Shown: one piece after another, positions 7,348 through 17,556 of the stretch
Numbering within the stretch: position 1 is the first letter of the stretch
Layout: each line of letters begins with the position of its first letter
Assembly (NCBI RefSeq): GCF_005222955.1
Contig: NZ_LWUA01000068.1
Coordinates: 1-34,458, forward strand
Direction of reading: 5' to 3'
DNA from: Blastococcus sp. CCUG 61487
Lineage (GTDB): Bacteria; Actinomycetota; Actinomycetes; Mycobacteriales; Geodermatophilaceae
Length of the DNA: 34,458 nt
The notes under the pieces: model-generated
Told to the model about the DNA's origin: nothing
Database searches by the model: none
What the model saw: the letters and a program-made list of their open reading frames with translations, nothing else
Program-made: the position numbers and the translations under genes

Positions 7348-8250
7348 ATGGCGCGTCGTCCCCGCACCTCCCTGGCCGGGAAGTCGGTCCTCGTCACCGG
7401 TGCCGCGCGCGGCATCGGTGCCGCGCTCGCCCGGAAGGCGGCCGCCCGCGGCGCCCGCGTCTCGCTGGTCGGGCTGGAGCCCGACGAACTGGCCCGGGTC
7501 GCCGACGAGCTCGGCCCCGAGCACCTCTGGGTGGAGGCCGACGTCACCGATGCCGAGGCGCTGCAGGCCGCCGTGCAGCGGACCGTCGACACGTTCGGTG
7601 GGCTGGACGTCGTCGTCGCCAATGCCGGGATCGCCCCGCTGACCACGGTGATGACGTCGTCGGCGCACGCGCTGGCCCGCACGATCGAGGTGAACCTGAC
7701 CGGCACGATGCTGACGACGCACGCGGCGTTGCCCGAGATCGCGAAGCGCCGCGGTCACGTGCTGCTGATCAGCTCGGCCGGCGCCTTCACGGTGCTGCCG
7801 GGGATGAGCGCCTACTGCGCGTCGAAGGCCGGCGTCGAGCGGTTCGGCGACGTGCTGCGGCTCGAGGTGGCGCACCGCGGGGTGACGGTGGCCAGCGCGC
7901 ACCCGACGTGGATCGACACGGACATGGTCCGCGACACCGAGGCCGCACTGCCCACGTTCAAGGCGGTCCGCGCCAAGCTGCCCGGCCCGCTGGGCGCGTT
8001 CACCTCGGTCGAGGCCTGTGCCGAGGCGCTGGTCGAGAACCTGGAGACGCGCGGCCGGCGGGTGTTCGTCCCGCGGTCGGTCGGGACCGTGGCGGCGCTG
8101 CGCCAACTGGTCACCGGGGCGCTGTCGGAGAAGGTGATGATGAAGGCGGCGGCCCAGCGGGTGCCGGACCTGGAGCGGGACATCGCCGCCCTGGAGGGGC
8201 GCGAGTTCGGCGTCAACTCCGTCGGCGACCGCTCGAGCGGCGCGGCCTAG
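7348..8250 (+). CDS. short-chain dehydrogenase/reductase (SadH-like)
   Basis: A classical SDR of 300 residues that should interconvert an alcohol and a ketone with NAD(P). Visible are the cofactor motif TGxxxGIG (17-24), NAG (92-94), the catalytic Tyr156-x3-Lys160 pair (YCASK) and a C-terminal extension after residue 240. ATG 7348 is preceded by GAGGAG. It is divergent from the monooxygenase operon and shares its operator region, so it is probably induced with it. By analogy with mymA-lipR-sadH in M. tuberculosis, it may oxidise a secondary alcohol to the ketone that the monooxygenase then attacks. The last base pairs overlap the glpK stop (ctag). Confidence 0.9.
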   Translation: MARRPRTSLAGKSVLVTGAARGIGAALARKAAARGARVSLVGLEPDELARVADELGPEHLWVEADVTDAEALQAAVQRTVDTFGGLDVVVANAGIAPLTTVMTSSAHALARTIEVNLTGTMLTTHAALPEIAKRRGHVLLISSAGAFTVLPGMSAYCASKAGVERFGDVLRLEVAHRGVTVASAHPTWIDTDMVRDTEAALPTFKAVRAKLPGPLGAFTSVEACAEALVENLETRGRRVFVPRSVGTVAALRQLVTGALSEKVMMKAAAQRVPDLERDIAALEGREFGVNSVGDRSSGAA

Positions 8251-9716
8251 CTGGTCCAGCGGCCGGCGCGGCCGACCGCCTCCTGCCAGCGGGCGTGGCG
8301 GCCGTCGTCCCGGCTGTCTGCCGTCGGCTCGAAGCGGCGGTCCAGCGCCCAGGTCTGCGCCAGCTCGTCGGTCGAGGCCCACACCCCGGTGCCGAGGCCG
8401 GCGAGGAAGGCCGCACCCAGCGCCGTCGTCTCGGTGACCACGGGGCGCCGCACCGGGACGCCGAGCTGATCTGCCTGCAACTGCAGGAGGAGGTCGTTCG
8501 CGCTGGCGCCGCCGTCGGCGGAGAGCTCGGGAACCTCGAGCCCGGCCTCGTCGACCATGATGTCGACGACGTCGCGCACCTCGAACGCGATCGCCTCCAG
8601 CGTCGCCCGGGCGATGTGCGCCCGCGTGGTGCCGCGGGTGAGGCCGAGGATGGCGCCGCGGGCGTGCGGGTCCCAGTGCGGGGCGCCCATGCCGGTGAGC
8701 GCCGGCACGAAGACGACGCCACCGGAATCGGGCACGGTGCGCGCCAGGCCTTCGATCTCGGCGGCGGAGTCGATGAGCCCGAGCCCGTCGCGGAGCCACT
8801 GGACGGCCGCCCCGGTCACGAAGATCGACCCCTCGAGCGCGTAGACCAGCCCGTCCCCCAGGTCCCAGGCGACGGTGGTGAGCAGTCCGGCGTCGGAGCG
8901 GACCGGCGTCGACCCAGTGTTCGTGAGCACGAACGAGCCGGTGCCGTACGTGCACTTGCTGGTGCCCGGGGTGAAGCAGGCCTGCCCGAACAGCGCCGCC
9001 TGCTGGTCGCCGGCGAGGCCGGCGATGGGCAGGGTGCGGCCGAGGAACGCGTCGGGGTCGGTGGTGCCGACGACACCGGAGTTCGGCACGAGCTCCGGGA
9101 GTGCCGAGCGGGGGACGTCGAACATCTCGCACAGCTCGTCGGACCAGTCGCCCTTCTCCAGGTCGTAGAGCAGCGTGCGGCTGGCGTTGCTGGGATCCGT
9201 GACGTGCGCGGCGCCCCCGGTGAGCCGGGCGACCAGGTAGGAGTCGACGGTGCCCAGGGCCAGGGCGCCGTCGCGCACGCCGGACCAGAGCTGGGGCTCG
9301 TGCTCGGCGAGCCAGGCGAACTTGGTGCCGGTGAAGTACGGGTCGAGGCGCAGGCCGGTCAGCCGGGCGACGCGCTCCTCGTCGGCGCGCAGGCCGTCGC
9401 AGATGTCGGTCGTGCGGCGGTCCTGCCAGACGATGGCGGGGCGGGGGGCGCCGAGGGTGCGCCGGTCCCAGACGACGGCGGTCTCGCGCTGGTCGGTGAT
9501 GCCGATGCAGGTCGGCTGCGCCTCGGTGCCGGCCAGCGCCTCGCGGCAGGCCGCCACCGTCGCGGTCCAGATGTCGTCGGGCTCGTGCTCCACCCAGCCC
9601 GGGTGGGGGAACAGCTGGGCGAACTCGCGGTAGCCGCGGGCGAGCACCTCGCCGTCCTCGCCCACGACCAGTGCGGTCACCCCGGTCGTCCCTGCATCGA
9701 TCGCGAGCACCGGCAT
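8247..9716 (-). CDS. glpK: glycerol kinase
   Basis: Phosphorylates glycerol to sn-glycerol 3-phosphate with ATP in the cytoplasm. The 489-residue protein is full length for the FGGY family: DAGTTG near the N-terminus (7-12) binds phosphate, GITDQRETAVVWDRRTG-like sequence holds the glycerol-binding Arg-Glu pair, and the C-terminal half has the ADGGASANDLLLQLQAD motif and the ending WQEAVGRAGRW typical of GlpK. ATG 9716 is preceded by TAGGTT only six bases upstream, which implies a leaderless transcript. No glpF or glpD is nearby. It is convergent with the SDR gene and divergent from the Rid gene. Confidence 0.95.
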   Translation of the reverse strand: MPVLAIDAGTTGVTALVVGEDGEVLARGYREFAQLFPHPGWVEHEPDDIWTATVAACREALAGTEAQPTCIGITDQRETAVVWDRRTLGAPRPAIVWQDRRTTDICDGLRADEERVARLTGLRLDPYFTGTKFAWLAEHEPQLWSGVRDGALALGTVDSYLVARLTGGAAHVTDPSNASRTLLYDLEKGDWSDELCEMFDVPRSALPELVPNSGVVGTTDPDAFLGRTLPIAGLAGDQQAALFGQACFTPGTSKCTYGTGSFVLTNTGSTPVRSDAGLLTTVAWDLGDGLVYALEGSIFVTGAAVQWLRDGLGLIDSAAEIEGLARTVPDSGGVVFVPALTGMGAPHWDPHARGAILGLTRGTTRAHIARATLEAIAFEVRDVVDIMVDEAGLEVPELSADGGASANDLLLQLQADQLGVPVRRPVVTETTALGAAFLAGLGTGVWASTDELAQTWALDRRFEPTADSRDDGRHARWQEAVGRAGRWTS

Positions 9717-9722
9717 GGGCCG

Positions 9723-9728
9723 AACCTA
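9723..9728 (-). promoter_or_regulatory. -10 box of glpK (leaderless promoter)
   Basis: TAGGTT on the minus strand, ending six bases before the glpK ATG. At this distance the transcript would begin at or next to the start codon. No Shine-Dalgarno sequence lies upstream. Confidence 0.55.
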
Positions 9729-9766
9729 TCGGGCGGAGGGCGCCGGTGTGACCGATCATCAGCGGG

Positions 9767-10216
9767 GTGAGCACAGGCATCGAGCTCGTCCGCCCGCCGG
9801 CGCTGCACGCCGCCGTCCCGTACGCGTACGCGGCGGTGACCGATCCGGGCCGGATGGTCTTCACCGCCGGTGCGTGCCCGCTGGACGCCGAGGGCGCGGT
9901 CGTGGCCGTCGGTGACGTGGCCGGCCAGACCCGGCAGGTCATGGCCAACCTGGTGACGGCGCTGGAGGCGGCGGGTGCCGGGCCGGGCGACGTCCTCAAG
10001 ACCACGGTCTACGTGGCGACGGCGGACCGCGCGGACCTGCACACGGCGTGGGAGGTGGTCCGCGCGGCCTTCGGCGAGCACGACGCACCGAGCACGCTGG
10101 TCGGCGTGACGGTGCTCGGCTACCCCGACCAGCTCGTCGAGGTGGAGGCCGTGGCGGTGCGGGACAGCTGGAACGAGCCGGCTCCGCCGCACGACGGGGA
10201 CACCGCGACCGGGTGA
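9767..10216 (+). CDS. Rid-family protein (YjgF/YER057c/UK114), arginine-lacking subgroup
   Basis: A 149-residue cytoplasmic protein with the Rid fold: FTAGACPLDAEG (31-42), GDVAGQTRQVMANL (49-62), DVLKTTVYVA and the C-terminal VEVEAVAVRD. Archetypal RidA hydrolyses reactive enamines and imines and needs an arginine in the ARSxV segment; the matching segment here is APSTLVGVTVLG, with Pro in that place, so the usual deaminase activity may be missing. GTG 9767 is preceded seven bases upstream by GATCAT, a weak -10 box. It is divergent from glpK across 50 bases and runs in the direction of RNase AS. Function beyond the family is unknown. Confidence 0.85.
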   Translation: MSTGIELVRPPALHAAVPYAYAAVTDPGRMVFTAGACPLDAEGAVVAVGDVAGQTRQVMANLVTALEAAGAGPGDVLKTTVYVATADRADLHTAWEVVRAAFGEHDAPSTLVGVTVLGYPDQLVEVEAVAVRDSWNEPAPPHDGDTATG

Positions 10217-10255
10217 GGACCACCGCGCGGACCACGCGCCGCCGGCGCTGCGCCC

Positions 10256-10261
10256 TACGGT
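10256..10261 (+). promoter_or_regulatory. -10 box of the RNase AS gene (leaderless promoter)
   Basis: TACGGT fits TAnnnT and ends seven bases before GTG 10269, which would make that GTG the first or second base of the mRNA. This spacing is why 10269 is preferred over the in-frame GTG at 10260, which overlaps the box. Confidence 0.55.
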
Positions 10262-10268
10262 GGGCGGC

Positions 10269-10754
10269 GTGCGGCGCTTCTTCTACGACACCGAGTTCAT
10301 CGAGGACGGCACGACGATCGACCTGGTGTCCATCGGTGTCGTGGACGAGACCGGCCGGGAGTTCTACGCGGTCAGCACCGAGTTCGACGAGCGCAAGGCC
10401 GTCCCGTGGGTGCGCCGCAACGTCCTCGACCAGCTGCCCCCTCCGGCGGACAAGGCCTGGCGCAGCCGGGAGCGCATCCGCGACGACCTGCTCGCCTTCC
10501 TCACCGGCCCGGGCGAGGAGATCGAGCTGTGGGCGTGGTTCGCCGCCTACGACCACGTGGCGCTGGCTCAGCTGTGGGGATCCATGACCGCGCTCCCGCG
10601 CCCGATCCCGCGGTTCACCCGCGAGCTGCGGCAGCGCTGGGACGACCTCGGGCAGCCGGCGCTGCCGCCGAAGCCGGAGGGCGTGCACGACGCGCTGGTC
10701 GACGCCCGGTACAACCTCGCCCGGTGGCGGGTGATGGAGCAGGCCCGCCGCTGA
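10269..10754 (+). CDS. RNase AS, polyadenylate-specific 3'-5' exoribonuclease (Rv2179c orthologue)
   Basis: A DnaQ-fold exoribonuclease that in mycobacteria removes adenylate residues from RNA 3' ends. The 161-residue sequence follows Rv2179c closely: FFYDTEFIEDG at the start (Asp7 and Glu9), ELWAWFAAYDHVALAQLWG in the middle (Asp95), PRFTRELRQRW, and GVHDALVDAR near the end (His140 and Asp145). Together these give a DEDDh active site. Start GTG 10269 is supported by the -10 box spacing. It sits three genes before DAHP synthase, close to the Rv2179c-Rv2178c order of M. tuberculosis. Confidence 0.93.
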   Translation: MRRFFYDTEFIEDGTTIDLVSIGVVDETGREFYAVSTEFDERKAVPWVRRNVLDQLPPPADKAWRSRERIRDDLLAFLTGPGEEIELWAWFAAYDHVALAQLWGSMTALPRPIPRFTRELRQRWDDLGQPALPPKPEGVHDALVDARYNLARWRVMEQARR

Positions 10755-10777
10755 GGCGGCCCGCTGCTGGGGAGGCT

Positions 10778-10798
10778 CGTTGCCCGCTCCCGGCAACG
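10778..10798 (+). terminator. hairpin after the RNase AS gene
   Basis: CGTTGCC (10778-10784) pairs perfectly with GGCAACG (10792-10798) across a 7-base loop, 24 bases after the stop codon. There is no T run, as is common in high-GC actinobacteria. It could end the RNase AS transcript before the membrane-protein gene. Confidence 0.5.
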
Positions 10799-10891
10799 CG
10801 GAGCGTCGATCGCTGCCCACGGCGACCCGGGCCCCGGCGCGGCGTCTCGGGTATGCCTGGAGCGTCGTCCCCACTGCCTCCGGAGGCCCCC

Positions 10892-11539
10892 GTGCTCTCG
10901 CCCCTCTTCGAGGACCGGCCTACCACGCCCGGTGCCCTGACGGCCATCGCCCGGTCGAGCGGCCGGCACCCGGTCAGGCGCGCCGTCGTCCGAGGCGTGG
11001 GGTTCCTGCTCCTGGCGGCGGTCGCCACGATCGCCCTGCTCGGCGCGCTCGTGGCGCCGTGGACGGCGATGCTCCTCGTCGCCCCGGCCCTGGGCGCGTT
11101 CCTGGCCGGAGTCGCCCTGCTGCTCGGCCCGTCGGGCCGCAGGGACGCGCTGTGGATGGGCGCCGCCGGCCTCCTCCTCGTACCCCTGAGCCACGGCCTG
11201 CTCCTGCTCGGCGTCGCCGGCGGGGCGGTCCTCCTGCTCCTGCTGGCGCTGGGGCCGCTCGTGGTCGGCGCCTGGCCCGCGGCTGCCGGCTCCCCGACCG
11301 GTCTCCGGGCCGTCCCGGACCTGCTCGCCGCGCTGCCGACGGGGGAGCTGCTCGAGGAGTGGCGGGCCTCCGACCGGACCCTGCGCGGTGCAGCGGACCC
11401 CACCCCGGTGGCCGAGGCCCGGGCGATGCTGCTCGACGAGCTGTCCCGGCGCGACCCCGCGGGGGTGGCCGACTGGCTGGCCTCCGGCGGTGACGACCCC
11501 GCCGTCCACATCCGCGCGGACCGCGACCGCACCGCCTGA
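10892..11539 (+). CDS. hypothetical integral membrane protein
   Basis: A 215-residue protein of unknown function. After a short N-terminal segment come about four hydrophobic helices (roughly 31-55, 56-79, 86-108 and 109-130), then a soluble C-terminal part (ELLEEWRASDRTLRG, LLDELSRRDPAGVADWLASG) that looks helical and acidic. GTG 10892 was chosen because GGAGG lies five bases upstream; an in-frame ATG at 10853 is an alternative. A possible -10 box, TATGCC, is at 10852-10857. The charged tail ending in DDPAVHIRADRDRTA suggests a cytoplasmic C-terminus. No family recognised. Confidence 0.75.
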   Translation: MLSPLFEDRPTTPGALTAIARSSGRHPVRRAVVRGVGFLLLAAVATIALLGALVAPWTAMLLVAPALGAFLAGVALLLGPSGRRDALWMGAAGLLLVPLSHGLLLLGVAGGAVLLLLLALGPLVVGAWPAAAGSPTGLRAVPDLLAALPTGELLEEWRASDRTLRGAADPTPVAEARAMLLDELSRRDPAGVADWLASGGDDPAVHIRADRDRTA

Positions 11540-11597
11540 CGCGGGCGGCCGGGGGGCGGTGCCGGCGGGGGGCGGGCCGTCCGGAAGGCTGCCCGCT

Positions 11598-12185
11598 GTG
11601 ATCGACATCGACGTCGTGCGGGCCCGCACGATCCTGGCCCGTGCCTTCACCGACGACCCGCTCATGGTCTGGTTCTTCCCGGACGAGCGCTCGCGTCCGC
11701 ACGCCGTCGCCGCGCTGTTCGGCCTGTTCGCCGAGCGCTACCTCGCCGGCGGCCGGGTGGACGTCCTGTCCCGGCCGGACCCGGTGGGCGTCGCCATGTG
11801 GCGGTGGCCGACAGCGGACGAGTCCGAGGACGCCGGGCCGGAGGAGCTGCCGACGATCGGCGGGATCATGACCGCCCTCATGGGCGTGGAACGCGCGATG
11901 GAGATCGGTGGGGCGATGAGCATGCTCGAGGAGCACCGGATCCCCGAGCCGCACGCCTACCTGCACCTGCTCGCCGTCGATCCGGCGGCCGCCCGGCGCG
12001 GTGGGGGCGGTGAGCTCCTCGAGCGCGGGCTGGCCGATGCCCGGCGGGACGGGCTGGCGGCGTGCCTGGAGACGATGAACCCCGCCAACGTGCCCTTCTA
12101 CGAAGCGCACGGGATGACCGTGCGGCACGAGGCGGCGCTGCCGCTCGGCGGCCCCACCACCTGGTGGATGGCCACGGACGCCTGA
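11598..12185 (+). CDS. GNAT-family N-acetyltransferase
   Basis: A 195-residue cytoplasmic acyl-CoA-dependent transferase. The N-terminal AFTDDPLMVWFFPDE (16-30) is typical of a common actinobacterial GNAT group. The acetyl-CoA motif is LHLLAVDPAAARRGGGGELL (122-141), with the pyrophosphate-binding loop written RRGGGGEL instead of the usual Q/RxxGxG/A, and the C-terminal part has LETMNPANVPFYEAHGM. The substrate is unknown. GTG 11598 is preceded by GGAAGG about nine bases away. It ends three bases before the stop of the convergent NmrA-like gene. Confidence 0.87.
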   Translation: MIDIDVVRARTILARAFTDDPLMVWFFPDERSRPHAVAALFGLFAERYLAGGRVDVLSRPDPVGVAMWRWPTADESEDAGPEELPTIGGIMTALMGVERAMEIGGAMSMLEEHRIPEPHAYLHLLAVDPAAARRGGGGELLERGLADARRDGLAACLETMNPANVPFYEAHGMTVRHEAALPLGGPTTWWMATDA

Positions 12186-12188
12186 CTC

Positions 12189-13091
12189 TCAGCCGCGGAG
12201 GTGGGCCCAGTCCGCGGGGTAGGCCCGCAGGTGCTCGGCGACGCTGCGGGCGGGGGAGCCGGTGAGCCGCGGGACGACGTCGCTCACCTGGGCCAGCTCG
12301 CCGGCGGCGATGGCGAGGTAGCTGCTCACCCACCCCTCGACCTCCCAGTCCGGCGCGCCGGAGGGTCGCCGGGTCTCCCAGGCCTGCTCGACGGTCTGCT
12401 GCCGGTACTCGGCGGGCCGGCCGGTGAGCTCCGCCAGGACGGCCGCCGCCTCGTCCAGGGTCAGGGCCTCCGGCCCGGTGACGTCGAGGGTCCGATCGGC
12501 GAGCTCGTCGTCGTCGCGGAGCAGGACGGCGGCACCGACGTCGGCGAGGTCGTCCCGCGAGACGAAGCCGGTCCGCCCCTCGCCACCGGGCGCGGCGATG
12601 ACGGCGACGCCGTCCTCGAGCGTGGCGAAGAACGGCACGAAATCGGCGTACATGCTGTGCCGCAGGACGGTGTGCCGCAGGCCGGTGTCCGCGATCGCCC
12701 GCTCGGTCGCGTGGTGCTGCCGGGCGAGGGTGAACGTGGCCTCGGGCCGGGCGCCGACGAACGACGTGTAGACGATCCGCCGGACCCCGGCGTCGGCGGC
12801 CGCCCTCACCCCGGTGAGGTGCTGCTGCAGCCGGTCCTCGGCCTCGGCGGCCGACACGAGGTAGAGCGTGTCGACGCCGGTCAGCGCGGCCTGGAGACCC
12901 TCGCCGTCGGCGTACCCGCCGGGCACCGCGACGACCTCGGCGCCCGGCAGCCGCGGCGCGCGGGCGGCATCACGGACGACCAGCCGCAGCCGCGCCCCGG
13001 CGTCCGCCAGCCGGGCGGCGACCCTTCCGCCGAGGTGACCCGTGGCCCCGGTGACCGCGATGGTGCGAGAAGTGTCCGGCGTGGGCAGCAT
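12189..13091 (-). CDS. NmrA-like NAD(P)-binding protein (atypical SDR)
   Basis: A 300-residue Rossmann-fold protein with the atypical SDR motif TGATGHLGG near the N-terminus, a middle segment VRRIVYTSFVGA and a C-terminal half rich in helices (LTLDEAAAVLAELTGRP). It resembles NmrA and NAD(P)H:quinone oxidoreductase-like proteins, which bind NADP and act as reductases or redox sensors. The catalytic Tyr-x3-Lys of classical SDRs is not obvious. ATG 13091 gives the usual distance to the glycine motif; a TTG at 13103 is an alternative. No clear ribosome-binding site. It is divergent from the phosphofructokinase gene across 47 bases. Confidence 0.85.
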   Translation of the reverse strand: MLPTPDTSRTIAVTGATGHLGGRVAARLADAGARLRLVVRDAARAPRLPGAEVVAVPGGYADGEGLQAALTGVDTLYLVSAAEAEDRLQQHLTGVRAAADAGVRRIVYTSFVGARPEATFTLARQHHATERAIADTGLRHTVLRHSMYADFVPFFATLEDGVAVIAAPGGEGRTGFVSRDDLADVGAAVLLRDDDELADRTLDVTGPEALTLDEAAAVLAELTGRPAEYRQQTVEQAWETRRPSGAPDWEVEGWVSSYLAIAAGELAQVSDVVPRLTGSPARSVAEHLRAYPADWAHLRG

Positions 13092-13138
13092 GATCTGCAG
13101 CAACCGGACATCGACCTCGTCCCTTCCCGGAGGAACGC

Positions 13139-16582
<3,444 letters not shown>

Positions 16583-16609
16583 GCGACAGCTCCTCCGGGG
16601 CATCAGTGA

Positions 16610-16652
16610 GCGCTGTTGCGCAATTCCGTCACCGCGAACTGCGCATCAGCGC
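16610..16652. terminator. shared hairpin between ltaE and the endonuclease IV gene
   Basis: GCGCTGTTGCGCA (16610-16622) pairs with TGCGCATCAGCGC (16640-16652), 12 of 13 positions, across a 17-base loop. It lies between two convergent genes and its right arm includes the stop codon of the endonuclease gene, so it can act in both directions. No T run. Confidence 0.6.
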
Positions 16653-17551
16653 ACGGTGTCGGCCTCCATCGCGTCGGCGATCAGCGAGTTGAGCAGCTTG
16701 ATGTCGGCCGCGTGCCCGCCGCACGGGTCGCCGTCCTTCAGCGACGGCGTCTCCACCACCACCGGGACGCCGGCCATCGACGGGTGCGCGAGCAGCTCGC
16801 GGAACGGCTCGACCCCGATCGAGCCTTCGCCGATCGTCGTGTGCCGGTCGCGCTTCGAGCCGCGGCCGTCGAGGGAGTCGTTGGCGTGCACCAGCCCGAG
16901 CCGGCCCGGGCCGACGGTGGCCTCGAGCAGGTCCAGCGTCGCGGTCATGCCGCCCGGCGTCGCCAGGTCGTGCCCGGCCGCCCAGATGTGGCAGGTGTCG
17001 AAGCAGACGCCGAGCAGCGGGTGGTTCTCCAGCGCGGCGAAGTAGGGCGCCAGCTCCTCGACGGTCGCGGCCAGCGCCTTGCCGCCGCCCGCGGTGGGCT
17101 CGACGAGCAGCCGGGGCCCGTCGGGGTCGGCGGCCTCGAGCACCGGGAGCAGCCGCTCGTGCAGCTGGCGCAGCGCCGCGTCGTAGCGGTCCTCGCCCAC
17201 GGCGGAGCCGGCGTGCACGACGACGCCCTCGCAGCCCAGCTGGGCGCCGCGCGCCAGGTTGTGCGCGATCGAGGCGATCGACTGCTCGACCGTGGCCTCG
17301 GTGGGGGAGCCGACGTTGACCAGGAACGGCGTGTGGATGAACGACGGGACGCCGCGCTCGGTGCACCCGGCGGTGAACAGCGCGTCCTGGGCGGGATCAC
17401 CGGGGGTCAGCTTCCAGCCGCGCGGATTGCCGACGAACACCTGGACGGCGGCCGCGCCGACGGCGTCGGTGTAGGGCAGGCCGCCCTTGGCCAGGCCGCC
17501 CTTGATCTGGATGTGCGCGCCGATCGGCGGCACCCGTCGGGGTGTGCTCAC
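16646..17551 (-). CDS. nfo: endonuclease IV (AP endonuclease)
   Basis: Cuts DNA 5' to abasic sites in base excision repair. The 301-residue protein has all nine metal-ligand positions of the family at the expected spacing: His13, His73, His113, Glu151, Asp185, His188, His222, Asp235/His237 and Glu268, in motifs such as GAHIQIKGG, FIHTPF, VVHAGS, LLVEPTAG, CFDTCHIWAAGHD and VHANDSLDGRGS. Three metals (zinc in E. coli) are expected. The GTG start lies only five bases after the stop of the PknL gene, so it is probably the second gene of that operon, an odd pairing. No clear ribosome-binding site. Confidence 0.95.
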   Translation of the reverse strand: MSTPRRVPPIGAHIQIKGGLAKGGLPYTDAVGAAAVQVFVGNPRGWKLTPGDPAQDALFTAGCTERGVPSFIHTPFLVNVGSPTEATVEQSIASIAHNLARGAQLGCEGVVVHAGSAVGEDRYDAALRQLHERLLPVLEAADPDGPRLLVEPTAGGGKALAATVEELAPYFAALENHPLLGVCFDTCHIWAAGHDLATPGGMTATLDLLEATVGPGRLGLVHANDSLDGRGSKRDRHTTIGEGSIGVEPFRELLAHPSMAGVPVVVETPSLKDGDPCGGHAADIKLLNSLIADAMEADTVR

Positions 17552-17556
17552 GACGG

